This document shows, piece by piece, positions 50,504-58,485 of a stretch of DNA of 64,000 nucleotides (positions are counted from its first letter, which is position 1; every line of letters starts with the position of its first letter). The position numbers and the translations under genes are program-made. The notes under the pieces are model-generated. The model was not told the DNA's origin. It did no database searches and saw nothing but the letters and a program-made list of their open reading frames with translations. The stretch covers positions 62,001 to 126,000 of the forward strand of contig NZ_QQBJ01000022.1 of assembly GCF_003347205.1 (NCBI RefSeq). Reading direction: 5' to 3'. This DNA comes from Mycolicibacterium moriokaense. GTDB taxonomy: Bacteria; Actinomycetota; Actinomycetes; Mycobacteriales; Mycobacteriaceae.

Positions 50504-51421
50504 TTAGGGGGTCGGCACCACCGTCGTCGCAACCTGCCCACCCTGACCATGCGGCACCGGAGTGCCCGAACTCCCCGCAGGACCCACCGGCGCCTCAGCC
50601 GAAGCAGCCGCAGGAGTCGCACCCGGCGCACTCGGTGCACTCGGTGCACTCGGTGCACTCGGAACCGTAGAACCAGCAGTCGGCGACACCGGCGTCCCGA
50701 CACTTGACGGCAACGGTGTACCCGAGCTACCAGCAGGCAGCGGCGTACCCGCACTACCCGGCTCGACAGGAGTGCCGACACCACCAGGCGCAACCGGGGT
50801 GCCCACGCTGCCCGGCACCGCCTCGGTTCCCGCCGCAGCCGGCGCAGCACCCGGCACCGCCGGCACAACCTCCGCCGGCGCCGCCGCCTCAGACCCCGAG
50901 CTCGACGCACCCGCCGACGAGCCACGCCCCGACGACGCAGGCCGCGGCGGAGCCGGCGGCGGCTGCACCCACACCGCCAAATCCGGGCCACCCGCGCTGT
51001 ACACCACACTGTCCGGGGCATCACCGGTGACGTCGAAGTAGACCTTGCCCGAGGTCTGCTGCCCCTCGGCGAGCGCAGCCGGGTTCACGCCCTGCGGCGT
51101 CGCCACCCCGAACAGCACCCGGTAGGTCTGGCCACTGCGCGCCCGCGCGTTCAGGTTCGACACGATCGGCTGAACAGTGCCGCGGACGGCTGTATCGGTG
51201 GCGGTCGCTTCCCAGAGCGTCCCGGCCACCCGGTAGGGAATGACGTCGGCGCTGGGCTTCAGATTCGTGATCGTCCAGGCCTGCACGACATCGCCGTTGA
51301 CCAGCTCAGCGGGCTGACCGAGGGTGTGCACTACCGCGTCGTCCGCGGCCGCGGTCGGCGCCCCGATCAGGCCCAGGCACACCACAGCCGCCGAGGCGGC
51401 CACCAGATTCCGATTCCGCAT
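50504..51421 (-). CDS. MPT63-like (DUF1942) exported protein with GTP-rich tail
   Basis: 305 residues. Signal peptide at 1-26 (VCLGLIGAPTAAA). The middle matches the MPT63/Rv1926c family: VVQAWTITNLKPSADVIPY, AGTLWEATATDTAVRGTVQP, VSNLNARARSG and SGKVYFDVTG. The C-terminal 150 residues are Ala/Pro/Ser-rich with repeats of the type GTPV/GTPL (VGTPVAPG, VGTPVEPG, AGTPLPAG, SGTPLPSS). MPT63 is a secreted beta-sandwich of unknown function; the tail may span or anchor to the wall. First gene leftward of the second secretion island. Confidence 0.85.
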   Translation of the reverse strand: MRNRNLVAASAAVVCLGLIGAPTAAADDAVVHTLGQPAELVNGDVVQAWTITNLKPSADVIPYRVAGTLWEATATDTAVRGTVQPIVSNLNARARSGQTYRVLFGVATPQGVNPAALAEGQQTSGKVYFDVTGDAPDSVVYSAGGPDLAVWVQPPPAPPRPASSGRGSSAGASSSGSEAAAPAEVVPAVPGAAPAAAGTEAVPGSVGTPVAPGGVGTPVEPGSAGTPLPAGSSGTPLPSSVGTPVSPTAGSTVPSAPSAPSAPSAPGATPAAASAEAPVGPAGSSGTPVPHGQGGQVATTVVPTP

Positions 51422-51506
51422 TCAATCCCCTGACTCGACGTGGCTACATCAGCAAGCTAACAGCGCGAGGCGAGAAATCGGCCTGCCGCGCGCCACAAAA
51501 TTTACC

Positions 51507-51530
51507 GTTGTCGGGAAAATTACCGACAAC
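51507..51530. promoter_or_regulatory. Dyad near the MPT63-like gene promoter
   Basis: GTTGTCGG and CCGACAAC separated by eight AT-rich bases, about 85 bp upstream of the minus-strand start; a possible operator or short hairpin. Confidence 0.45.
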
Positions 51531-51551
51531 CGCAAGCGCTGTATCAGCACC

Positions 51552-51564
51552 GATGGCACGTCCC
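51552..51564 (-). repeat. Intergenic element, copy 12
   Basis: GGGACGTGCCATC on the minus strand, followed by GGTGCTGATACAG. Confidence 0.5.
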
Positions 51565-51671
51565 GCAGCAAGGCGCGGCGACCCCGTTTCCCGGCCATAA
51601 GCTGGCTCGACACGTCGCAGTTCCGGTGCGGCACGTGCCGATTGCAGCGGGAATAACCCCTCCCCTTCCTA

Positions 51672-51695
51672 TGTTGCACTGTGCTAGCATGGTGC
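51672..51695 (+). promoter_or_regulatory. vapB-like promoter upstream of the 51764 gene
   Basis: TGTTGCACTGTGCTAGCAT then GGTGC, identical to the vapB promoter at 22 of 24 positions; TAGCAT at 51685-51690 would be the -10 box. The second half of the palindrome is degenerate here. Confidence 0.65.
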
Positions 51696-51763
51696 TATCA
51701 CATCGATATGACAGGGTCCAGCCACTCCCACGCAGGACCAAATAGCAAGGAAGGGGGCACGCC

Positions 51764-52396
51764 ATGGCACGAAATGCGCAGCTCGACGCCCCGATCACCA
51801 GTGACGCAGCGATCCAGGAGCGCTACCATTCCCCCATGGAGGGAAATCGCCCGATCGCCGCGCCGCCCGGGCCCCCGCCCCAGTGGCCGCCGTACTACCC
51901 GCCTGCCAAGCCGGCACGGCGGTGGCTCCCCGTCGCCATCATCGTCGCGGCCATCATCATCGCCACCGCGGTCATCGCCGCAGTTCTCCTGACCCGCGGA
52001 CCCGACACCGCCGCACCCGCCGGCCCAGCGCCGACGGCTGTGCAGAACGCACCGGCACAGGGCGCCGACGCGACCAGTGGCACGTGCGAGGCCTGGCCCT
52101 CCACCAAGGCCGCGCTCAACTCCATCCCTGCCCTCCCGGCGGGATGGAATTGGGAGACGCCGAACATCGACGTGTACATCGCGAATCAGAGTGCGGCCGT
52201 GAACAAGGCCCTCGATCTTTTTGAGGCCGAAGTCGCAGCCGGCGATCCGTCGGATGTAGTCGCGGCGGCGAAGACATATATCTCGGAGCGTCGCCAGGCG
52301 ATGCAGAAGCTGGTCAACCACACCTACACCACCGCCGATGGCGTACCCGGCAATGTCGCACTGGCGAAGCTCGATGCCGTCTGCGGTACCCGCTGA
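51764..52396 (+). CDS. Membrane-anchored protein with extracytoplasmic domain
   Basis: 210 residues, ATG preceded by AAGGAAGGGGG. A Pro-rich cytosolic start (PPGPPPQWPPYYPP) leads to one membrane helix (VAIIVAAIIIATAVIAAVLL) and an external helical domain (CEAWPSTKAALNSIPALPAGW, ending LAKLDAVCG) with two Cys that may pair. This build is common among mycobacterial ESX-associated or cell-wall proteins of unknown function. First gene of the rightward EspK-like operon (21 bp gap). Confidence 0.7.
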   Translation: MARNAQLDAPITSDAAIQERYHSPMEGNRPIAAPPGPPPQWPPYYPPAKPARRWLPVAIIVAAIIIATAVIAAVLLTRGPDTAAPAGPAPTAVQNAPAQGADATSGTCEAWPSTKAALNSIPALPAGWNWETPNIDVYIANQSAAVNKALDLFEAEVAAGDPSDVVAAAKTYISERRQAMQKLVNHTYTTADGVPGNVALAKLDAVCGTR

Positions 52397-52417
52397 CGCC
52401 AGGCGGTACGCGAGCTA

Positions 52418-55015
52418 GTGACGCCGAAACCGACCACGCCGCACGCCTCTGAGATCCTCCAGAATTTTTGGGAGGACTCACTACAACCAGCGGATTTGAT
52501 GCGGCGGTCAGTGGAGTTGACGAAGCTATCAGGGCAGCTCGTCGCTACCGCGCAGGACGGACAGGTCGCGGCCGGCCAGCTGCTCAACTACGGGCAGGGC
52601 GCCCTCGCAGAAGTCATTTCGAGTTCATGGATGCAGTACTTCATGAAAGTCGGCGTCGTGGGGGCCCAGGTCGGCCAGGCAGCCGCATGCTTGGAGGCCT
52701 GGGCCACCACGCTCGGTGCGATGCTCTCGGAGATGGCCGCCGTCGTCGGCTGGGCAGAAGCGGCGATCGCCGCGTTCGAGGCCGCGCGCGTCGCAGAGAC
52801 TCTGGCCGGCATCGATGTCGACCAGATGATCGAGCAGGTCAAGAACGAAGCTAAGCAACAGGTCATGGCGATCTCAGGCGCCGCCATGGGCGCCCTTGCT
52901 GCAGTCCCTTCCTGGGCAGCCAGCGTCCCGACCACGCTGCCAATGACCAGCGGCCTACCCGGCGGGGAAGGCCAGTCGCCTACCGGTGTAACTGGGACGG
53001 AACCGGGGTCGACCGCAGGCCAACCTTCGACCGGCACTGCCGGGTCTGACGCAGGACCCAACGCCGCCGCACAGCCGGCGCCGAACACCACCGGCACCGG
53101 CACCGCCGGTACCGACGCAGGACCCAACGCCGCCGCACAGCCGGCGTCGAACACCACCGGCACCACCGGCACCGCCGGGTCCGGCGCCGGCCCCAATGCC
53201 GGGGTGCAGCCAATCTCCAGCACCGGGGCAGCCGGAACGAGCGGGGGGCCGTCAGCAGGATCAGGGCTTGGCGGCTCGGGCGGCGGCGCCGCTTCGGGAG
53301 CGGGCGGCTCGGGCGGCGGCGGGACATCGACCGCAGCCGGATCGGCGCCTGCGGGAGGTTCACCGACAACGACTTCACCTTCTCCGGCGAACTCGCCCGT
53401 TTCATCTTCGTCGGGCACATCACCAGCCGGCATCGGCGGCGCTGGCACCGAGAGCGGCTCATCAGCCTCAGGCGCGGCATCAGGCGGTGGCGCTTCGGGC
53501 GGCGCACAGCCCGGCTCGCAATCGTCCGCGCCTACATCGGGTGAGGCTCCCGCTGCTGCGGCACCCGTACATACGGCATCGTCTTCTACAGCGTCGTCGG
53601 GGGCGGCTCCGGCCGCAGCCGTCGCTGGCCCTGTCTCGGCCGCCGCGCCGGCTTCGGCAGCCCCGGCTGCTGCGGCGCCGCTGTCGGCCGCACCCCTGGC
53701 GTCGGCGGCCGCTCCTCTGACTTCGGCAGCCGCGGGCGCCGTCCCAGCCCCGCCTCCCGCGCCGCCACCATCACCGTTAGCTCCCCTGTCACCGGCAGCA
53801 CCTGCCGGCGCGGTTCCCCCGCCACCGCCGAACATGGCGGCGCCTCCGCCGGCGGCTGGTGTGCCGGCGACCGCAACGCCGGGCCCCGCACCGGCTCCTG
53901 CTCCCTCTCCTGCACCAAGTCACGGACCGGGCCTCGGGCCTGCACCTGGTGCGCACACGGCTCCGCCGTCGTCGACGCCGGTGTCCAATAATTCGTCGTC
54001 GCAGCAGAACCAGGATCCGTCTGTGCCGCCGTCGGCTGGTCCGGTCGCAGGCGGCGCTGTCGGCGGTCCAATCATCGCTCCGCTCAGCGCGTCCGATCCC
54101 TTGATCGCGCCAGCCATTTTCACTGCCCCCGTCAATCCTCCTGTCCTGCCGGATGATCCGGAGCTGGCCACCGTCCGCTATGTCGTCGAAGCTGCCGGCG
54201 GCGCGTCGGCGGTTCATTGGGCCGCCGGGATGGTCGTGACGAGCGGCCGCCGACAGGTTGTGGTGACATCTGACCGCGGCCGCGGCTGGGTCCCCGCGGA
54301 ATCTTTCTTGCCCGCAGATGTGGTCATGCCGTGGTCACATGAGGAGTCCTCCCGATGGGAGGGCACCCTGGATCCGGCACGGGTCATCGCTGAGTATGCC
54401 GCCGCGGTCAGCGGGCAGCTGACGGCCCTGGCGTCCACGATGTCCAGCGCGCCGGCCGTCACCGCCGGTCTGCCTTGGGCCTACGTAGACGGCACCGTGA
54501 GCGCGCATCCGGAGCTTCTGAGCGGGCCGGTGGTCACCCGGTTCGAGTTGCAGGTGTCCGATGCGCGGCGGCGCGCGGTCAAGCACATCGTTGATCCGGT
54601 CAAGCAGCGAGAGCAGGTGCTGTGGTTGGCGTTCAGCGCCGACGAGAAGGCCGGCTCGTCCCCCACTCGGCACAAGCTGCTGCAGCTGTGCAGCTCGAAT
54701 CTCGGGCGGATCGATCAGCCCCGCTGGGTTGCGTCGTTGCCGTGGGAGCAGCTGGAGGAGGAGCACCACGAGCTGTGCGTCCAGGAGCGCGCGGCCCGCG
54801 TCGACGTCCGCGACATTCCGCTCGGGCAGCTGGACACCGAAGGTGGGGCGTGCCGGCAGCTGCTGGCGCAGGCCTATGCCACAGAGGCTGCGCTGGCGAT
54901 GCGGAATCCCGTCGCCCCACGGGCGTTGGCTGATGCAACCTACTCGTGGAGCATGTTGCTCGATGTCCAGTCAGCTGAGCCGACGTCGGCGCCGCCGCAG
55001 CTCGCAGGACGCTAA
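52418..55015 (+). CDS. EspK-like ESX secretion-associated protein
   Basis: 865 residues. The N-terminal 160 residues are helical (LMRRSVELTKLSGQLVATAQ, VGQAAACLEAWATTLGAML). A low-complexity middle of about 400 residues is rich in Ala/Pro/Gly/Thr with short repeats (TGTAGTDAGPNAAAQPA). The C-terminal 300 residues (YVVEAAGGASAVHWAAGMV, GRGWVPAESFLPADVVMPW, WLAFSADEKAGSSPTRHKLLQL) resemble the DUF5631/DUF5632 pair of EspK-type proteins. EspK-type proteins help deliver cargo to the ESX machine. GTG start. Confidence 0.75.
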   Translation: MTPKPTTPHASEILQNFWEDSLQPADLMRRSVELTKLSGQLVATAQDGQVAAGQLLNYGQGALAEVISSSWMQYFMKVGVVGAQVGQAAACLEAWATTLGAMLSEMAAVVGWAEAAIAAFEAARVAETLAGIDVDQMIEQVKNEAKQQVMAISGAAMGALAAVPSWAASVPTTLPMTSGLPGGEGQSPTGVTGTEPGSTAGQPSTGTAGSDAGPNAAAQPAPNTTGTGTAGTDAGPNAAAQPASNTTGTTGTAGSGAGPNAGVQPISSTGAAGTSGGPSAGSGLGGSGGGAASGAGGSGGGGTSTAAGSAPAGGSPTTTSPSPANSPVSSSSGTSPAGIGGAGTESGSSASGAASGGGASGGAQPGSQSSAPTSGEAPAAAAPVHTASSSTASSGAAPAAAVAGPVSAAAPASAAPAAAAPLSAAPLASAAAPLTSAAAGAVPAPPPAPPPSPLAPLSPAAPAGAVPPPPPNMAAPPPAAGVPATATPGPAPAPAPSPAPSHGPGLGPAPGAHTAPPSSTPVSNNSSSQQNQDPSVPPSAGPVAGGAVGGPIIAPLSASDPLIAPAIFTAPVNPPVLPDDPELATVRYVVEAAGGASAVHWAAGMVVTSGRRQVVVTSDRGRGWVPAESFLPADVVMPWSHEESSRWEGTLDPARVIAEYAAAVSGQLTALASTMSSAPAVTAGLPWAYVDGTVSAHPELLSGPVVTRFELQVSDARRRAVKHIVDPVKQREQVLWLAFSADEKAGSSPTRHKLLQLCSSNLGRIDQPRWVASLPWEQLEEEHHELCVQERAARVDVRDIPLGQLDTEGGACRQLLAQAYATEAALAMRNPVAPRALADATYSWSMLLDVQSAEPTSAPPQLAGR

Positions 55016-55567
55016 GTGGCCAGCGCCGCGCTGACGTGCGCCCTGCTGTCGTCGAAGTACTCCTCTCTGCTGGACCGCCTGCGTGAGGAGACGTCCGGCG
55101 CTGACGTGGTGCGCATAGGTCCGGCTGATGCCGACGAGCCGCACCCTGCGCGGGTGCTGGGCCCCGACGAGCTGCCGGGACCGCCGCCGGCACGGTACGT
55201 CATCGAGTGCTTGCTCAGCGATGGTCAGCTACTGCATGTGTCGGATCACCGCGGGTTCGGGCTGAGGAAGCTGTCTCGCCCAGCGGCGGCGCCGGATGAC
55301 TGGATCATCGAACTCTGGTCGGATCGCGGCGATTACGCATCCGGACTCGTCGACACCGCCGCCTGCAGCGAGCGCAGTATCGACGGACTCGTGGACGCCA
55401 TGCGGGACATCCTGCGGGTGCAGGGTATGCGTGCCGCGAGTTCAGCTCAGGGGCGCCGCGCCGCAAGCGGCGACGGCGGCGTTCTTCTCGCTGACGGTGA
55501 TGGGCAGCTCGTACTTGACCATGATGGTCAGGTAGTCAACAGCGAAGGGGCACCGGGCTTGTGGTAG
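55016..55567 (+). CDS. Unknown protein after the EspK-like gene
   Basis: 183 residues; the GTG follows the stop of the EspK-like gene directly. The first 140 residues are a globular alpha/beta domain (SSLLDRLREETSGADVVRIG, RYVIECLLSDGQLLHVSDH, WIIELWSDRGDYASGLVD). The last 40 residues overlap, on the other strand, the end of the HNH nuclease gene and look less conserved; the gene may have been truncated or extended there. Small partners of this kind often follow EspK-like genes; the role is unknown. Confidence 0.65.
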   Translation: MASAALTCALLSSKYSSLLDRLREETSGADVVRIGPADADEPHPARVLGPDELPGPPPARYVIECLLSDGQLLHVSDHRGFGLRKLSRPAAAPDDWIIELWSDRGDYASGLVDTAACSERSIDGLVDAMRDILRVQGMRAASSAQGRRAASGDGGVLLADGDGQLVLDHDGQVVNSEGAPGLW

Positions 55568-56140
55568 ATCGGGACTCCACTCGTCCAACGATTTGTCACT
55601 CTTTTCGCGGTTCACTCGGGATGACAGCGCGCGCAGTTCGATAGGGTCGTTGGCGAAGATCTGGCGCTTGCGTGAATCCCATTGCCAGGCACCGGCATTC
55701 CAGACGTGGTGAAGGGCCACGGTGTGATCGATTTGGACGTCGCTCAGGTCGACTCGCTCGCCGCTATAGGGGTCTTGGAGCCAACCCGCGATCACTTTAC
55801 AGTTCCGGGTGCCAGGCTTGAAGCGCACATCGTGTAATTGGTTGGAAATTACCCGGTTCCGAGTATCACAACCCGAAGTATCGCTGGGATCGTTCCACGC
55901 GGGTCCGAACGAACAGGCGTCACCCTTCTTGCAGCTTCGCTCGTAGCCGGGCACATCGTCGATGCGGTCGACCACCTTGACCTGATCGAGAAGTGAGGCC
56001 AGATCCCCGGTCGCTTCGGGGGCGGCGATCGCCACGGTGTCACCGCGGTAGCCGAGGTCGAAGCTCGGGTTCAGCCAGGCCCCGATCGCGATGGCCACAC
56101 CCACGAGGGCTACTGCGCCGCTCCTCCGCCTGAACCGCAT
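55442..56140 (-). CDS. Exported HNH (DUF1524-type) nuclease
   Basis: 232 residues. An N-terminal signal or anchor (SGAVALVGVAIAIGAWLNPSF) is followed by a mature domain with two Cys pairs (YERSCKKGDACSFG, GCDTRNRV). The catalytic block is DVQIDHTVALHHVWNAGAW, then FANDPIELRAL and REKSDKSLDEW, as in GmrSD/DUF1524 nucleases exported by actinobacteria. It would act on DNA or RNA outside the cytosol. In a conjugative-plasmid context it could act on neighbouring cells or in nutrient release. Convergent with and overlapping the 55016 gene by 126 bp. Confidence 0.85.
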   Translation of the reverse strand: MRFRRRSGAVALVGVAIAIGAWLNPSFDLGYRGDTVAIAAPEATGDLASLLDQVKVVDRIDDVPGYERSCKKGDACSFGPAWNDPSDTSGCDTRNRVISNQLHDVRFKPGTRNCKVIAGWLQDPYSGERVDLSDVQIDHTVALHHVWNAGAWQWDSRKRQIFANDPIELRALSSRVNREKSDKSLDEWSPDLPQARCPFAVDYLTIMVKYELPITVSEKNAAVAACGAAPLS

Positions 56141-56268
56141 GCCATGCCTCCCGATACCGTGATCTGCCAGCTCAGCCTATCGGCGCAATCCGACAATCCG
56201 GGCCGCGCCGACACGTGAATTCAGCTGTCAGGTAGCGCTTTTAGGAAATTGTGGGCGTGACCTCGGGT

Positions 56269-56282
56269 GATGACACGTCCCC
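56269..56282 (-). repeat. Intergenic element, copy 6
   Basis: GGGGACGTGTCATC on the minus strand, between the nuclease and DUF2637 genes; followed by ACCCGAGGTCACG. Confidence 0.65.
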
Positions 56283-56334
56283 GACTACGGGCGAGTGAGC
56301 ATCTAAGGCCTGGCGCGCTAGGTGTCGTCGGGAG

Positions 56335-57204
56335 CTAGTTCGACTCGCCGCCGAAGCCGGCAGCAACCGCGGCTTGCTGGACCTTCCGGATCGTTTCGTG
56401 ATGCAGACCGGTGGCGCTGTTGATGCCCCGCTGCGAGACCCCATTGTGGGTGGCCTCCAGCACTTCGGCGATCTGCTCGACCGGGCGGTCGGCGATGGCC
56501 TTGACCGTCGAGTTCTGCTGCTGAACCGTGCGCGCGGCCTCGATCCAGTAGCGTCGACGATCCTCTTCCTGCTGCACCTGCTGCACTTCCTGTTGCAGCC
56601 GAACAGCTTTCAGGGTCATCGGACGCACTCGCGACAAGATCGCAGAGCCATGAGCGACGGCGAGAAGCGACAAAGGCGGCACGACCCCGATCGCCGCCTT
56701 GAGCCAGGGCGCGAGCCCGGTGCCGGGCTCAATGGTCGCGTGCAGCGCGTTGGCTCCGACGCTGACCATCGCGGACAAGGCCAGCACCGTCCAGAAGAAT
56801 TGCCGATTCGCGCGCTGCTGCGCACCGTAGGCTCCCAGCGCGAGCACGGCCATGGTGGACGCCAGGATCGTGCCATCGACGATGATCGGCCACAGCGGCG
56901 CCAGGTTGCGCGGATAGCCGGCGCGGATCGCGAGGTCGGTGAGCGACGCGAAGCTGAGAACGAACGACGCGACACCGATGACAGCGGTGATCGCCACGGC
57001 GGCAAAGCGGGTGGCGCGCAGCATCTTCGCCGATCCCGGCGCGGCCAGGACCTCTTCGCCGTCGGCGAACACCAGATCGTCGTCGCGAGGCGGCAGCGCC
57101 GCCGACAGGCTGGGCATCGTCGCGATCGGCGCCGTGGGGGACGGCAGCGCGGTGCCGTTGCGGGCGGGGTGGGTGTCCAGCGGGGCGTCGTCGACGACAG
57201 TCAT
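56335..57204 (-). CDS. DUF2637 membrane protein with C-terminal helix-turn-helix
   Basis: 289 residues. An acidic N-terminus, four membrane helices (AAVAITAVIGVASFVLSFASL, PLWPIIVDGTILASTMAVLAL, FFWTVLALSAMVSVGANALH, AAIGVVPPLSLLAVAHGSA) typical of DUF2637, then a coiled segment (QQEVQQVQQEEDRRR) and an HTH-like end (GVSQRGINSATGLHHETIRKVQQAAV). DUF2637/SpdB-type proteins occur on actinobacterial plasmids and are linked to spread between cells. ATG 57204 is preceded by a 24-codon leader ORF that ends seven bases earlier. Confidence 0.82.
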   Translation of the reverse strand: MTVVDDAPLDTHPARNGTALPSPTAPIATMPSLSAALPPRDDDLVFADGEEVLAAPGSAKMLRATRFAAVAITAVIGVASFVLSFASLTDLAIRAGYPRNLAPLWPIIVDGTILASTMAVLALGAYGAQQRANRQFFWTVLALSAMVSVGANALHATIEPGTGLAPWLKAAIGVVPPLSLLAVAHGSAILSRVRPMTLKAVRLQQEVQQVQQEEDRRRYWIEAARTVQQQNSTVKAIADRPVEQIAEVLEATHNGVSQRGINSATGLHHETIRKVQQAAVAAGFGGESN

Positions 57205-57211
57205 GGCGTCC

Positions 57212-57286
57212 TCAGGGCTCTGTGAGATCGTGTGCAATTCGCGTCGAATGAGCCGAATGCTGCTGGCGCACAACGCCGATACTCAT
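57212..57286 (-). CDS. 24-residue leader ORF upstream of the DUF2637 gene
   Basis: ATG 57286 with GGAAGA directly upstream, encoding MSIGVVRQQHSAHSTRIAHD plus four residues, and ending TGA seven bases before the DUF2637 ATG. It begins about eight bases after a GTTAGGATTTGCG promoter box. Codon use is not informative at this length; it could couple translation of the main gene. Confidence 0.4.
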   Translation of the reverse strand: MSIGVVRQQHSAHSTRIAHDLTEP

Positions 57287-57293
57287 TCTTCCG

Positions 57294-57306
57294 CGCAAAT
57301 CCTAAC
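57294..57306 (-). promoter_or_regulatory. Promoter box of the DUF2637 gene
   Basis: GTTAGGATTTGCG on the minus strand; TAGGAT serves as -10. Confidence 0.6.
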
Positions 57307-57366
57307 ACCGCCCAGGCCGCCTGACCGGCTGCGGCGACCACCGGAAACGACAGTGCCCCGGCCCGG

Positions 57367-58389
57367 TTAGTTACCCGATGCGTGCGGGCCGCCGGCGTTT
57401 CCAAATGGTGGCTCTTCGGACTCGATCTCTGGGATCGCGCCAAACGTCTGCTCGACACCACCGGGGGCGTCGTAGATCTTGTCCTCGGGGAAGATCGCAG
57501 GATCACGCTTGGTACTGTCCCCCGATCCCTTGTTGCCGCCACCGTGCATGCCGTGCATCGGCATCATCGGCATCATCGGACGAGCGCCAGCCGCCCCGGC
57601 TCCCGTGCCGGAGCCAGGAGGTTGCAGTGCGCTGCCCTGCAACGCGCTGGAAGTGTTCATGGGGGTGACTGGGGTCTCCAGGCCGGCCGGCATCGTGGTG
57701 CCGGGGTCCATGCCGCCGCCGCCCCCACCGCCGAAGCCACCGCCGCCACCACCGAGACCATCTAGCCCGAGGTCCGGCGTCGCCGATTCGGCCGCGGACT
57801 TCGTGGCCTGCTCCGCTACCTTCCCGACCAGCTGCCCGACCTGCTCGCCGGCCTTGCCGACCGCCTCACCCATCTTGCTGGCGATCTGCGACAGCTGCTG
57901 CGAGACCTGCTGCGCGATCTGCGTGCCGGTCTGCATGCCCATCTGCATGACCTGCTGCATCATCTGCTGGGACTGATCGCCGCCGAGCATCTCCTGGGCC
58001 TTGTCCTTGGCTTCCTGGTCGATCGACTCCGGATCCAGCTGCCCCGGAACGTCCGAGCCAGCCATCCCCTGGCCGGGAGTGGCGCTGTTGTTCGGGAAGC
58101 CGGCGGCGTTCTGCGCGTCCTGGTTCTCGATGCTCGACATCGCACCCTGGGTGGTGTTGTTGAGGTCCTGAGCGCCGCTGGACAGTGCCGGACCCGCCGG
58201 CGACAGGCCAGCCTGGAGGCTGCCTGTCAGCATCGAGATTTGATTCCCGACCGGGCTCGACGCCCCAGGTGGGGACAGCGCCGAGGACACACCGCTCTGC
58301 AAGTCGGAACCCGCCTGCTGGCCTTGCTGCCCCATCGAATCAGACCCACCCTTGAAGGCGGGGATTTCGAAGCGCATCGGGATGCCCAT
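57367..58389 (-). CDS. Met/Gln/Gly-rich putative ESX-associated protein
   Basis: 340 residues without a signal peptide. A Gln/Ser/Gly-rich start leads to an amphipathic helical middle (QQMMQQVMQMGMQTGTQIAQ, MGEAVGKAGEQVGQLVGKVAE), then a Gly run and a Pro/Met-rich segment (RPMMPMMPMHGMHGGG) and an acidic end. The MPMHG segment and acidic end resemble the C-terminus of the PPE protein at 20467. It is probably an ESX substrate or substrate-like protein. The ATG has no ribosome site but follows TAGACT by seven bases (leaderless type). Confidence 0.65.
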   Translation of the reverse strand: MGIPMRFEIPAFKGGSDSMGQQGQQAGSDLQSGVSSALSPPGASSPVGNQISMLTGSLQAGLSPAGPALSSGAQDLNNTTQGAMSSIENQDAQNAAGFPNNSATPGQGMAGSDVPGQLDPESIDQEAKDKAQEMLGGDQSQQMMQQVMQMGMQTGTQIAQQVSQQLSQIASKMGEAVGKAGEQVGQLVGKVAEQATKSAAESATPDLGLDGLGGGGGGFGGGGGGGMDPGTTMPAGLETPVTPMNTSSALQGSALQPPGSGTGAGAAGARPMMPMMPMHGMHGGGNKGSGDSTKRDPAIFPEDKIYDAPGGVEQTFGAIPEIESEEPPFGNAGGPHASGN

Positions 58390-58396
58390 GCCGGTC

Positions 58397-58402
58397 AGTC
58401 TA
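58397..58402 (-). promoter_or_regulatory. Leaderless promoter -10 box of the 57367 gene
   Basis: TAGACT on the minus strand, seven bases before the ATG at 58389. Confidence 0.5.
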
Positions 58403-58485
58403 TCTGCAGCAACAGCCCGGAGCGGGCGCCGATCACGACGCCTTTCTAGAGGTCTCGCGTGCGCTTGGTGGGCTTGGCGGAGATG

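Larger units (their letters stand above)
51422..51763. other. 342-bp divergent region between MPT63-like and 51764 genes
   Basis: No gene seen. It holds an 8-bp inverted repeat GTTGTCGG/CCGACAAC (51507-51530), intergenic element copy 12 (51552-51564) and a vapB-like promoter (51672-51695). Confidence 0.5.
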
